Shown piece by piece: positions 8,717-17,671 of a stretch of DNA of 64,000 nucleotides (the first letter of the stretch is position 1; each line of letters opens with the position of its first letter). The DNA comes from Alteribacter populi (lineage in GTDB: Bacteria; Bacillota; Bacilli; Bacillales; Salisediminibacteriaceae): NCBI RefSeq assembly GCF_002352765.1, contig NZ_KZ293963.1, positions 394,368 to 458,367 on the forward strand, given 5' to 3'. The notes beneath the pieces are model-generated. The model was not told the DNA's origin, did no database searches, and saw only the letters and a program-made list of their open reading frames with translations. The translations under genes and the position numbers were made by a program.

Positions 8717-10555
8717 GTGAAACAAGTAAAACTAAAATTCTGTGGTATTACAAATGAGGAGGATTTTGAAAAAGCTTCCAAATCACGAGCTGACTATTTG
8801 GGTGTTGTGTTTGCAAAGAGTAAGCGTAAGGTCACGGCAGATCAAGTAGCGGAATGGAGAAGAAAACACCCATTGCAAAGAAGCCAAAAGCTGATTGGTG
8901 TGTTTGTTAATGCAGATGAAGAAGAGATTGCCGCCATTGTAGACCAAGTGCCATTGAACGGTGTTCAATGCCATGGAAGAGAGTCAGCGGCAATGCTATC
9001 ACGATTAAGGAAGCTCACTTCAGCGTTTGTCTTAAAAACGATTCACCACGAAAAGAATGGTCCAGAACTAATGGAAGAGTACCATCCTTTAGTAGATGGT
9101 TTTGTCGTTGATACAAAGGCGGAGCACGCATGGGGGGGAACAGGTCATTCCTTTGACTGGAATGCCGTTCCTTCTTATACAACAACTGCAACTAAGTTTC
9201 AAAAAGAATGTTTGATTGCCGGCGGGATTTCACCAGATAATATAGAGGAACTTTTAACCTACAACCCTATTGGGATTGACCTATCCTCAGGTATTGAAAC
9301 AAACAGAAAAAAAGATGGAAGGAAGATGGCTCAGATGCAATCACATGTCAAGGCTAAATCCAGATATACTTTTCCGGATTCCCTCGGCCGGTTTGGCGAT
9401 TTTGGAGGGAAGTATGTACCAGAGACGCTAATGCACGCCCTAACAGAATTAGAAGAGGCATATAAAACGATTAAAGAAGATGACACATTTTTTTCGGAAC
9501 TTCATCATGAATGGGAGACGTATACGGGCCGTCCGACACCACTTACTTTTGCAGACAACCTTACGAATAAAATCGGTGGAGCAAAAATCTATCTTAAACG
9601 AGAAGACCTGAACCATACAGGTGCCCATAAAATAAACAATGCAATTGCCCAAGCTATTCTTGCCAAAAGAATGGGGAAAACAAAAATTATTGCAGAAACT
9701 GGTGCAGGCCAACACGGTGTAGCAACGGCAACAGCTGCAGCGCGCTATGGATTATCATGTAAAGTATTTATGGGAAAAGAAGACATGAAACGGCAACAAT
9801 TAAACGTATTTCGAATGGAGCTGTTAGGGGCAGAAGTTATTGAAGTGACTAGTGGGAGTCAAACATTGAAGGATGCAACGAATGAAGCGATTCGCCACTG
9901 GGTGACCCATGTAGAAGATACGTATTATTTGATCGGATCTGCTGTAGGTCCTCACCCTTATCCGATGATGGTTCGAGATTTCCAAAGTGTCATTGGTAAA
10001 GAGAGTAAGAAGCAGATGCGAGAGAAAAACGGTACTATGCCAGATGAAATTGTCGCTTGTGTAGGAGGGGGAAGTAACGCTATTGGCATGTTTCATCCCT
10101 TTATTGAAGATGAAACAACGTTAGTCGGTGTCGAAGCCGCAGGGAAAGGTACAAAAACAAGCCAGCATGCTGCTACGTTAACTAAAGGAACGAGAGGTGT
10201 TCTTCACGGATCACTTTCTTATCTTTTACAAGATGAAGGAGGGAATATTACAGAACCTTATTCGATTTCAGCTGGGCTCGATTATCCAGGAATCGGTCCT
10301 GAACACGCCCACTTACGAGATATCGGCAGAGTAATATACGAAGCGGTAACAGATGAAGAAGCGATGACTGCATTGAAGATGTTAAGTGAAACAGAAGGTA
10401 TTTTACCAGCCATTGAGTCTGCTCATGCATTGGCAGCTGCACTTAACAGGGCCAAGCAATTATCTACAGATCAGAAAGTACTTATTTGTTTATCAGGACG
10501 TGGAGATAAAGATGTACACACGATTAAATCATATGAAGAAGGAGGGAATAACTAA
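8717..10555 (+). CDS. trpFB: fused phosphoribosylanthranilate isomerase / tryptophan synthase beta chain
   Basis: A single 612-residue frame starts at a GTG preceded by GGGAGGAGA. Residues 1 to about 211 are a complete TrpF: catalytic Cys in KFCGI (Cys9), general-acid Asp in FVVDTKAEHAWGG (Asp132), phosphate loops LIAGGIS and GIDLSSGIE. Residues from about 216 are a complete TrpB starting YTFPDSLGRFGDFGG, with the PLP lysine in HTGAHKINN (Lys305) and GGGSNAIG. B. subtilis encodes these as two genes. The TrpF C-terminal helix and the TrpB N-terminus are both intact at the junction, so no frameshift is needed to explain the fusion. Internal ATGs at 9326 and 9335, behind GGAAGGA (9317-9324), could still yield free TrpB. 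The stop overlaps trpA (TAATG). Confidence 0.95.
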   Translation: MKQVKLKFCGITNEEDFEKASKSRADYLGVVFAKSKRKVTADQVAEWRRKHPLQRSQKLIGVFVNADEEEIAAIVDQVPLNGVQCHGRESAAMLSRLRKLTSAFVLKTIHHEKNGPELMEEYHPLVDGFVVDTKAEHAWGGTGHSFDWNAVPSYTTTATKFQKECLIAGGISPDNIEELLTYNPIGIDLSSGIETNRKKDGRKMAQMQSHVKAKSRYTFPDSLGRFGDFGGKYVPETLMHALTELEEAYKTIKEDDTFFSELHHEWETYTGRPTPLTFADNLTNKIGGAKIYLKREDLNHTGAHKINNAIAQAILAKRMGKTKIIAETGAGQHGVATATAAARYGLSCKVFMGKEDMKRQQLNVFRMELLGAEVIEVTSGSQTLKDATNEAIRHWVTHVEDTYYLIGSAVGPHPYPMMVRDFQSVIGKESKKQMREKNGTMPDEIVACVGGGSNAIGMFHPFIEDETTLVGVEAAGKGTKTSQHAATLTKGTRGVLHGSLSYLLQDEGGNITEPYSISAGLDYPGIGPEHAHLRDIGRVIYEAVTDEEAMTALKMLSETEGILPAIESAHALAAALNRAKQLSTDQKVLICLSGRGDKDVHTIKSYEEGGNN

Positions 10556-11349
10556 TGGGCTATCTAGTGACTGAAGACTTTAAACAAAAACAGAATCTGT
10601 TTATTCCTTATCTAATGGCAGGAGACCCGGATCCTGAGGTTACAATTCAAGCAGCACTTACTCTTCAGCAAGCAGGAGCTGATGTGATAGAGTGGGGAGT
10701 TCCTTACAGCGACCCTCTTGCCGATGGCCCTGTTATTGAAAACGCGGCTAACAGAGCGCTTGCTAAAGGGATGAATATTGAAAAGGCAATTAACCTAGCA
10801 AAAAAAGCTCGCAATAGAGGACTTACTGTTCCGTTAGTATTATTTACCTATGTAAACCCTGTAATAGCCGTTGGTGAAGAAAAACTAGTTAAAAAGTTAA
10901 AGGAAGCTGAAATTGACGGGTTACTCATTCCGGATCTTCCATTAGAAGAAAGCAGAAGTCTTCGCGAACTCACGAAAAAGGAAGAAATTGCGCTGATTTC
11001 TTTAGTAGCTCCTACATCACATAAAAGGATAAAACAAATTGCAGAACAAAGTGAAGGCTTTCTCTACCTCGTCTCATCTCTTGGGGTGACAGGAACAAGA
11101 GATTCTTTTCAGAAAGGTATTACGGACATGGTTCACGAAATAAAAAAAATTTCTCAAATCCCGGTGGCAGTCGGCTTTGGAATCTCAAAAAAAGAGCATG
11201 TGAAAAAGTTTCATCAACTAGCCGATGGTGCTGTTATAGGAAGTACAATTGTGAATTTTCTACACGAGCGCAGGGGGATGTTAACGGGAAAAGAACAAGA
11301 AAAAGCTTTAAATGAGTTAAAAGGGTTTGTAGAAGAGTTGATTTCGTAA
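10555..11349 (+). CDS. trpA: tryptophan synthase alpha chain
   Basis: Cleaves indole-3-glycerol phosphate and channels indole to the beta subunit. The catalytic glutamate and phosphate-site context are in GADVIEWGVPYSDPLADGP, with LIPDLPLEE and GFGISKKEHVKK further on. It has 264 residues. AGGAGGG ends 8 nt before the ATG, which overlaps the trpFB stop. It is the last trp gene before a 198-nt gap holding an inverted-repeat element. Confidence 0.96.
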   Translation: MGYLVTEDFKQKQNLFIPYLMAGDPDPEVTIQAALTLQQAGADVIEWGVPYSDPLADGPVIENAANRALAKGMNIEKAINLAKKARNRGLTVPLVLFTYVNPVIAVGEEKLVKKLKEAEIDGLLIPDLPLEESRSLRELTKKEEIALISLVAPTSHKRIKQIAEQSEGFLYLVSSLGVTGTRDSFQKGITDMVHEIKKISQIPVAVGFGISKKEHVKKFHQLADGAVIGSTIVNFLHERRGMLTGKEQEKALNELKGFVEELIS

Positions 11350-11377
11350 TAACATAGAGAGATAGACTATATAGGAT

Positions 11378-11498
11378 GTTCAAAAGTACGCAATCATAGT
11401 CACGAATATCTTCATTGTACACAGGTTGTGAAGACCTTAATCTCCCTTCTTAGAGTCAATGTTTTGATCTTCTTGACTCTGATTGTCCCCTTTTGAAC
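11378..11498. repeat. 121-bp inverted-repeat element between trpA and hisC
   Basis: Perfect 9-bp ends GTTCAAAAG (11378-11386) and CTTTTGAAC (11490-11498) enclose a second hairpin, AGAGTCAA (11452-11459) with TTGACTCT (11473-11480). The ends resemble those of the 96-bp repeats at 34236 and 55912. Whether it processes or attenuates the supraoperon transcript cannot be told from sequence. Confidence 0.55.
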
Positions 11499-11547
11499 TT
11501 CTTATTGAGTGAATTTTTAAACAACTAATTGACGAGGGTGATTGAGA

Positions 11548-12633
11548 GTGAAAGTAAAAGATACTTTACAAGGATTAACACCTTACCAACCAGGAAAACC
11601 AGTTGAGGAAGTAAAAAGAGAATTAGGGTTAGAAAAAGTTGTGAAACTAGCTTCAAATGAAAACCCATATGGTTGCTCATCTAATGTGAAAGACGCCATT
11701 CAACAAGCATTTTCTGAAGTGGCTGTTTACCCCGATGGGTATGCTCAAAGACTCCGTACAAAAGTAGCCGATCATGTAGGTGTAAATGAAAAACAATTAA
11801 TGTTTGGAAACGGTTCAGATGAAGTTATTCTTATGCTATGCCGTGCCGTTTTGTCCAAGGGAGATAACATTGTTACGGCTGCACCGACTTTTCCGCAATA
11901 CCGCCACAATGCTGTCATTGAAGGTGCTGAAGTTAAAGAAGTACCACTAGTGAATGGGGAACATGACCTAGATGAAATGGAGAAGGCAATCGACGCGAAT
12001 ACAAAAATCGTTTTCGTATGTAATCCAAACAACCCAACAGGAAACTATCTAGGAAGTGAGTCGTTTTATAACTTCCTAAAACGTGTACCCAAGGATGTCA
12101 TTGTCGTAAGTGATGAAGCGTACAAAGAGTATGTTATTGCAGAAGATTATCCTGATACCATTCCTTTAATTGCCGACCACCCGAACCTTATTGTGTTACG
12201 GACTTTTTCAAAAGCTTACGGCTTGGCTTCACTTCGAGTTGGTTATGGTGTCGGTGAGGAAGGGCTTATGCAATCACTAGACCCGGCGAGAGAACCGTTT
12301 AATACGTCATCTATTGGTCAGCTGGCTGCTTACAATGCTCTTGATGACCAAGACTTTATTGAAGAGTGTAAAACCAAAAACCGTAACGGTATTGAAGCAT
12401 TTGAAGCTTTCTGTGAAAAACATAACCTGCACTATTATCCAAGCCAAGGAAACTTTATATTAATGGATCTTCAAATCCCAGGGTCTGAAATTTTCGATGC
12501 CCTTTTAAAGAAAGGCTATATTGTAAGAAACGGAGAAGCTCTCGGTTTCCCGACTTCTGTTCGGATAACCGTCGGATCTGAACAACAAAATAAAGAAATG
12601 ATCGAGGAATTAACAACACTTATATCAAGATAG
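11548..12633 (+). CDS. hisC: histidinol-phosphate / aromatic aminotransferase
   Basis: PLP aminotransferase of fold type I. In Bacillus the supraoperon HisC acts on both histidinol phosphate and the aromatic keto acids, linking His and Tyr/Phe synthesis. KLASNENPYG near the N-terminus, CNPNNPTGNY and the PLP lysine in LRTFSKAYGLASLRVGYG are present. The frame opens at a TTG (11542), but the Shine-Dalgarno GAGGGTGA abuts that codon. The GTG at 11548 has about 6-nt spacing and gives 361 residues. tyrA follows after 18 nt. Confidence 0.94.
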   Translation: MKVKDTLQGLTPYQPGKPVEEVKRELGLEKVVKLASNENPYGCSSNVKDAIQQAFSEVAVYPDGYAQRLRTKVADHVGVNEKQLMFGNGSDEVILMLCRAVLSKGDNIVTAAPTFPQYRHNAVIEGAEVKEVPLVNGEHDLDEMEKAIDANTKIVFVCNPNNPTGNYLGSESFYNFLKRVPKDVIVVSDEAYKEYVIAEDYPDTIPLIADHPNLIVLRTFSKAYGLASLRVGYGVGEEGLMQSLDPAREPFNTSSIGQLAAYNALDDQDFIEECKTKNRNGIEAFEAFCEKHNLHYYPSQGNFILMDLQIPGSEIFDALLKKGYIVRNGEALGFPTSVRITVGSEQQNKEMIEELTTLISR

Positions 12634-12651
12634 ATCGGAGGGAATGACCGT

Positions 12652-13755
12652 ATGAGGAAAGAAGTGTTTGTGGTCGGGCTTGGCTTGATCGGTGGATCCC
12701 TCGCGTTAGCACTAAGAAAAGAGCACCCTGATGCTCATCTCATTGGTTATGACATCCATGACAATGTAGTAAAAGCGGCTCGTGCTTTAGGTGTAATTAG
12801 TGAAGCAGCAGCTACCGTAAAAGAAGGGGCGGAAAAAGCCGACCTCATTATAATCGCTGCTCCCGTAAAACAAACGATCCAGCTTATCCACGAGATTGCT
12901 TCCTATTCTTTAAAAAGGGAAGCGATCATAACGGATGTTGGGAGTACGAAACAAACGGTCGTAAAAGCAGCTGAAGTGTTTACAACTCAATCTGTTCATT
13001 TTGTCGGTGGCCACCCAATGGCTGGCTCTCATAAGACGGGAGTTGAGGCTGCGAAAGCGCACTTATTTGAAAATGCATATTATATTTTAACGCCTTCTTC
13101 TCAAAGTGATCAGCGTGCTGTCATTCAATTGCAAAATTGGCTGAAAGGAACGAAGGCACAATTTGTTCACTTGTCAGCAAAAGAGCATGACTTTTTCACC
13201 GGAACGATCAGCCACTTCCCTCATATTGTCTCAGCAGGACTTGTACACCAACTGAAAAAGGAAGGAAAGAATGAACCGATTCTCAATGAGCTCGCAGCGG
13301 GCGGGTTTAGAGATATTACAAGGATCGCCTCTTCATCTCCAATTATGTGGCGAGATATTCTGCTTTCTAACCGAGAAGTATTGATCACTTTAATTGACCG
13401 TTGGGAAGAGGAAATGAAAAAAATAAAAACGTTCATTAAAGAAGAGCGTTCAGATGATATTTTTCAATTTTTTTCTGATGCTAAAGAAACGCGAGATGCT
13501 TTACCAGTCCGAAAAAAAGGAGCGATTCCTTCCTTCTACGACTTGTTTGTAGATGTACCTGATCATCCTGGAGTGATTTCAGATGTTACGGGATTATTGG
13601 CAAAGGAAAAAATTAGTATAACGAATATTCGCATTTTGGAAACGAGAGAGGACATTATGGGTGTACTTAGAGTGAGTTTTCGTTCAGAGGAGGACTTGCT
13701 CTTAGCAAAAAATCTCCTCACAAAGCATTTGTACGACGCATATGAATCACCTTAG
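12652..13755 (+). CDS. tyrA: prephenate dehydrogenase with C-terminal ACT domain
   Basis: NAD-dependent oxidative decarboxylation of prephenate to 4-hydroxyphenylpyruvate. The dinucleotide fold GLGLIGGSLALAL is at about residues 9-21, GGHPMAGSHKTGVEAA contains the catalytic region, and HFPHIVSA follows. The last ~75 residues (DLFVDVPDHPGVISDVTGL onward) form an ACT domain, the usual site of amino-acid feedback. It has 367 residues and sits in an operon with hisC and aroA. Confidence 0.95.
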   Translation: MRKEVFVVGLGLIGGSLALALRKEHPDAHLIGYDIHDNVVKAARALGVISEAAATVKEGAEKADLIIIAAPVKQTIQLIHEIASYSLKREAIITDVGSTKQTVVKAAEVFTTQSVHFVGGHPMAGSHKTGVEAAKAHLFENAYYILTPSSQSDQRAVIQLQNWLKGTKAQFVHLSAKEHDFFTGTISHFPHIVSAGLVHQLKKEGKNEPILNELAAGGFRDITRIASSSPIMWRDILLSNREVLITLIDRWEEEMKKIKTFIKEERSDDIFQFFSDAKETRDALPVRKKGAIPSFYDLFVDVPDHPGVISDVTGLLAKEKISITNIRILETREDIMGVLRVSFRSEEDLLLAKNLLTKHLYDAYESP

Positions 13756-13770
13756 ACAGGGAGTGATCAA

Positions 13771-15066
13771 ATGGCAAGTGAAAAAGTGAACTTAGCAAAA
13801 ACCGGCTTAAAAGGAGCTGTACGAATGCCGGGTGATAAATCTATCTCTCATCGTTCTGTCCTTTTTGCAGCTATTGCAGAAGGGAATACAACGATTCAAG
13901 GCTTTTTAAAAGGGGCAGACTGTCTGAGTACCATTTCCTGCATGAGGCAGATGGGGGTTGAGATTGAAGAGAAGGATGAGGTCATCACTGTTCACGGTCG
14001 TGGACTGGATGGTCTAAAGGAACCACTAGAAGTGTTGGATGTTGGGAATTCAGGTACGACGATTCGACTTCTAAGTGGGGTTCTTTCTGGTACTTCGCTA
14101 TATTCTGTTGTGACTGGTGACGAATCAATTGCTAGAAGACCGATGTCTCGTATTACATATCCATTAAAGATGATGGGGGCAGCGATTGACGGAAGAGACG
14201 ATGGGAACTTGACACCACTTGCTATTCGTGGTCGTTCATTAAAAGGAATCGACTACATCTCGCCGGTTGCCAGTGCCCAAGTAAAATCTGCAATTTTATT
14301 AGCAGGTCTCAATGCGAAAGGAAAGACATCTGTAACAGAACCAGCCGTTTCACGGGATCATACTGAACGGATGCTTACTGCTTTTGGTGTTGAAGTTAAC
14401 CGGGATGAGGATGGTAGAAGGGTAGAAATTTACGGTGGTGCAAAGCTGACCGGAACGGATGTGTATGTTCCGGGTGACATTTCCTCTGCAGCCTTCTTTC
14501 TGGCGGCAGCATTAATTACACCGGATAGTCACCTTACCCTAGAAAACGTCGGGATGAATCCAACTCGTACTGGCATCCTCGATGTCCTTGAACAAATGGG
14601 AGCTCATATTCAGGTAAAGCGTGAACGAATGCAAAATGGTGAACCAGTGGCTGATCTGGAAGTAACATATGGCACATTAAAGGGAATCCAGATCGGAGGA
14701 GATCTCATTCCTCGGTTAATCGATGAAATTCCAGCTATAGCAGTTCTTGCGACGCAAGCTAGTGGTACGACTGTGATCAAAAACGCTGGAGAATTGAAGG
14801 TGAAAGAAACCAATCGAATTGATACAATGGTTTCACAGCTCCAGCAGCTAGGAGCAAAGGTAAAAGCGACAAACGACGGTATGATCATTGAGGGGAAAAC
14901 TGATTTAGTGGGCGGAACAGTTTCAAGCTTCGGTGACCACCGTGTAGGGATGAGTCTAGCTTTATGCGGGCTTATTGCAAAAAATCCGGTCACAATAAAA
15001 GAAGCAGAAGCTGTCGATGTATCTTTTCCTGGATTTTTCAATGTTCTTAATGGATGCAAAAATTAG
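13771..15066 (+). CDS. aroA: 3-phosphoshikimate 1-carboxyvinyltransferase (EPSP synthase; AroE in B. subtilis)
   Basis: Joins phosphoenolpyruvate to shikimate-3-phosphate. MPGDKSISHRS at residues ~19-29, the PEP-site loop LDVGNSGTTIRLLSG, RRPMSRITYPLKMMGA and FGDHRVGMS identify the enzyme. The RPMxR..PLxxMG pattern is of the class II EPSP synthase type found in Bacillus. It has 431 residues. It is the last aromatic gene and is followed by a strong terminator at 15112-15158. Confidence 0.96.
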   Translation: MASEKVNLAKTGLKGAVRMPGDKSISHRSVLFAAIAEGNTTIQGFLKGADCLSTISCMRQMGVEIEEKDEVITVHGRGLDGLKEPLEVLDVGNSGTTIRLLSGVLSGTSLYSVVTGDESIARRPMSRITYPLKMMGAAIDGRDDGNLTPLAIRGRSLKGIDYISPVASAQVKSAILLAGLNAKGKTSVTEPAVSRDHTERMLTAFGVEVNRDEDGRRVEIYGGAKLTGTDVYVPGDISSAAFFLAAALITPDSHLTLENVGMNPTRTGILDVLEQMGAHIQVKRERMQNGEPVADLEVTYGTLKGIQIGGDLIPRLIDEIPAIAVLATQASGTTVIKNAGELKVKETNRIDTMVSQLQQLGAKVKATNDGMIIEGKTDLVGGTVSSFGDHRVGMSLALCGLIAKNPVTIKEAEAVDVSFPGFFNVLNGCKN

Positions 15067-15111
15067 TCTTTTCAATAAGTTTTGTTACTTTTGGTGACAC
15101 TTTTCAAGATA

Positions 15112-15158
15112 AGCTGACGTAGTGGGGGTATTAACATACCTTCCACACGTCAGTTTTT
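15112..15158 (+). terminator. terminator of the aromatic supraoperon
   Basis: Outer stem CTGACGT (15114-15120) pairs with ACGTCAG (15147-15153). An inner GTGG-GGTAT / ATACC-TCCAC helix lies within it, and five T follow. Confidence 0.85.
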
Positions 15159-15300
15159 CGATTCTAGGGTGTTCAAAAAGTACCGGAAAAATAGTTGGAT
15201 CGTGGGTGGATGATCATTGAATAAACAACCTCCGTAACATATCTCTTTACTACTTCACATAGCTTGTCAATAAGTAGATTTTTGTGGAGGGGGTTAAGAA

Positions 15301-16182
15301 ATGGGATATGTGATTGACGGGTTTACAAGAATGAGCCAAGAGCGATCTCTTTATATCGAAAAAGGAAAAATTCGCTACACAGGTAGTCATTTAGACCGGT
15401 TATCAAAGGTTAGATTAAACTACAGCGGCTTTACAATCGCAGAGGGGAAGGTCACGTTATGCGATTCCTCCCATTTTAAAAGTTCACAAGCGATGAGTGA
15501 AATTCAGATTAAAGAATACCTTAAAAAAGGGTGCACAACGCTCATTGTCCCTGTCCCAGTTTTCTATGAACGCCAAGTAGATGACAGACTAACCCAACAA
15601 CGAAAACGATTAGCACAAACTCCACTTGACTATCTCATCGCAGTTCGAATGCCCTTAAAAAAAATTACGGAAAGATTGATCAGAAGGTTAAAAAAAGAAG
15701 GGATTACCCTCCTTTGTTTACGAGCGAAAAGTGTTCAGGAAATGCAAGAAATCCCCTGGCAGCGTATCGCTGAGGCGATGTTTCCAAAGCGGATGATGAT
15801 CGTCATTGAACCAACTGTGTCCTACAATGATAAAAAAGCCCGAAAGGATATTTATCAAGCTTGGGATCACGTAGCTAAAGTATATCGCCTCAACACATTT
15901 TTTCCCTTACCGAATGTACTCTCTCCGTTACCAGGGATTTTGTTGAAGAGATTAGGACTGTATCCGCAAAAAGGAAGACTACAAATTGGGAGTGATGCGG
16001 ACTACCTTATGTTTCATGATAGCGAAAAAACGAGGTTAACCCCTGACGTGATTGTATGTTCAGGTAAGATAATCAAAGCAGGGAACAAGTGGCATTTATA
16101 TAGTAGGAAAGGCAAGGAGCTTTCAAATTTGATTCCTGAAAAGTTTTTGTCTATACGAGATGTGTATACTTATTCTGATTGA
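15301..16182 (+). CDS. degenerate amidohydrolase-like protein of unknown function
   Basis: The 293 residues resemble the composite-fold metal-dependent hydrolases (dihydroorotase/amidohydrolase group) at both ends. The N-terminus looks like the first beta domain (LYIEKGKIRYTG), and near the C-terminus LGLYPQKGRLQIGSDADYL matches the G.(K)G.l..G.DAD element that re-enters that domain. The HxH metal motif that should follow the first sheet is missing: the segment reads VTLCDSSHFKSS. The barrel half is short and lacks the usual histidines. It is probably a pseudoenzyme or a very remote relative. The ATG has a GGAGGGGG Shine-Dalgarno. B. subtilis has no gene here. Confidence 0.5.
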   Translation: MGYVIDGFTRMSQERSLYIEKGKIRYTGSHLDRLSKVRLNYSGFTIAEGKVTLCDSSHFKSSQAMSEIQIKEYLKKGCTTLIVPVPVFYERQVDDRLTQQRKRLAQTPLDYLIAVRMPLKKITERLIRRLKKEGITLLCLRAKSVQEMQEIPWQRIAEAMFPKRMMIVIEPTVSYNDKKARKDIYQAWDHVAKVYRLNTFFPLPNVLSPLPGILLKRLGLYPQKGRLQIGSDADYLMFHDSEKTRLTPDVIVCSGKIIKAGNKWHLYSRKGKELSNLIPEKFLSIRDVYTYSD

Positions 16183-16232
16183 ACTCCCGCTTGTCGTTCC
16201 TCTAAATTAAGATAATAGCTGGGAATAGATGT

Positions 16233-16260
16233 TTGACACCTCCTTTTCATAGGCTAAAAT
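16233..16260 (+). promoter_or_regulatory. possible sigma-A promoter for ypiA
   Basis: TTGACA (16233-16238) and TAAAAT (16255-16260) are separated by 16 nt. The -10 is weak, and TATGAT at 16263 is an off-spaced alternative. Confidence 0.4.
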
Positions 16261-16325
16261 GGTATGATAGGATATTCAAAATTGAATACGTAATTGAAAG
16301 TGACGATTGAAAAGAGAGGGATATT

Positions 16326-17597
16326 ATGAATGAAACCTTAGAGGAGGCAGTCCAGTTAATTGAAAAAGGACGCCATGAAGAAGGGTTAAAGCAAGTTGAA
16401 AAAGCCTATGAAAGCTCAGATGATGAGACAAAACGAACCATAGCTGAACTTTATTTTGAGTTAGGTCTCATCGACAGGGCAGTTGATATCGCTGAAGATC
16501 TTTTGTATCGTTACCCTGACCATGGAGAACTTTTCTCCTTTGCTGCAGAATGCTATATGGATATGGGGCGGGAAGACGAAGCGATGGAAATGCTTATTGA
16601 AGTCAAAGAAGATGATCCGGTATTTGTTCAGGCGCAGCTCTTACTTGCCGATTTGTACCAAAATCAAGGCCTGGATGAAGTAGCTGAACAAAAGCTTTTA
16701 CAAGCTCTTGATAAAGCCAGGGACGAACCAGTTCTGCAGTACGGTCTCGGAGAATTTTATTTGAACCGCGGTGATTACAATCAAAGCATCCCTTATTATA
16801 AAAAAGCCATGCATGATGAAAAACTCCCAGACGATGAAACAGTAAACCCTTCTTTACGACTAGCAGAGGCATTTAGTGCTACAGGTCAATTTGAAGAAGC
16901 ACTGGCAGCTTACGAGGCAGGCTTAGCAAAAAAAGAAGATACAAATGGCCTCTTTGGTTATGCGTACACAGCTTTACAACTTCACGATTACGAATTAGCG
17001 GTGGAACAATTCGAACGACTAAAAGAATTAGATCCATCTTATACAACGTTGTACCCTTATATGTCACAGGCGTTACGTTATTTATCACAAACAGACAAAG
17101 CTGCGGAGATAATTAATGAGGGTCTTTCTAAAGATGAGTTTAACGAAGCGCTCTATTTAGAAGCAGCGAGAATTCAATTTACTAAAGGAAATGCCAATGA
17201 AGGCCGTACTTTTTTGCAAAAAGTCATTGCGATTAACCCTTCAAATATTGAAGCTGTAAAAGATCTGTTGAATTATTATGAAGATCGTGATGATTATGAC
17301 GAAATACTTGAATTGATTAGTTTTTTAGAAGACTATCAAGAGACAGATCCTTTGTATGATCGTTACAAGGCAAAAGCTCTGTATGAAAATGATGAAGTCA
17401 ATGAAGCGGCAGAGGCCTATGAAAAAGCAATTCCTGCTTTTGAAAATGAGCTTTCTGTATTGGAGGAAGCTGCCTTTATTATGCTGGAAGCAGGAAGGAA
17501 AGAAAAAGCGGTCGTACTCCTCGAAAAAATAATAAAAGAACAGCCTGAACGCGAAGATCTAAAAGGAAGGCTGTTGGATTTAAATACAGGTTTATAA
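16326..17597 (+). CDS. ypiA: tetratricopeptide repeat protein YpiA
   Basis: The 423 residues consist almost wholly of TPR helix pairs, for example AELYFELGLIDRAVDIAEDL, LGEFYLNRGDYNQSIPYYKK and LFGYAYTALQLHDYELAVEQ. No signal peptide or membrane segment is seen, so it is probably a cytoplasmic scaffold. Position after the EPSP synthase and upstream of ypiB and ypiF matches B. subtilis ypiA, whose molecular function is not established. The protein is acidic. The transcript probably ends in the hairpin at 17619. Confidence 0.8.
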   Translation: MNETLEEAVQLIEKGRHEEGLKQVEKAYESSDDETKRTIAELYFELGLIDRAVDIAEDLLYRYPDHGELFSFAAECYMDMGREDEAMEMLIEVKEDDPVFVQAQLLLADLYQNQGLDEVAEQKLLQALDKARDEPVLQYGLGEFYLNRGDYNQSIPYYKKAMHDEKLPDDETVNPSLRLAEAFSATGQFEEALAAYEAGLAKKEDTNGLFGYAYTALQLHDYELAVEQFERLKELDPSYTTLYPYMSQALRYLSQTDKAAEIINEGLSKDEFNEALYLEAARIQFTKGNANEGRTFLQKVIAINPSNIEAVKDLLNYYEDRDDYDEILELISFLEDYQETDPLYDRYKAKALYENDEVNEAAEAYEKAIPAFENELSVLEEAAFIMLEAGRKEKAVVLLEKIIKEQPEREDLKGRLLDLNTGL

Positions 17598-17618
17598 AGC
17601 TGTCTTGCTTATAGTCTT

Positions 17619-17669
17619 AACCCCTTTTTCACATACTAGCAATAAATGATGCTGTGAAAAGGGGTTTTA
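17619..17669 (+). terminator. terminator-like hairpin that includes the next gene's ribosome binding site
   Basis: AACCCCTTTTTCACA (17619-17633) pairs with TGTGAAAAGGGGTT (17653-17666) with one bulged T, followed by TTATT. The AAAAGGGG of the 3' arm is also the Shine-Dalgarno of the gene starting at 17672. Read-through RNA would therefore carry an occluded start. Confidence 0.75.
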
Positions 17670-17671
17670 TT

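Noticed and set aside
9298..9330. Possibility that the TrpF-TrpB fusion is a frameshift artefact at the A7 run near 9307
   Set aside because: The frame after the run reads KKDGRKM, the expected TrpF C-terminal helix, so the frame is correct on both sides of the run.
14610..15059. 149-codon reverse-strand frame opposite aroA
   Set aside because: It lies wholly within a well-supported EPSP synthase gene, has Ser/Thr-rich antisense-type composition and no ribosome site.
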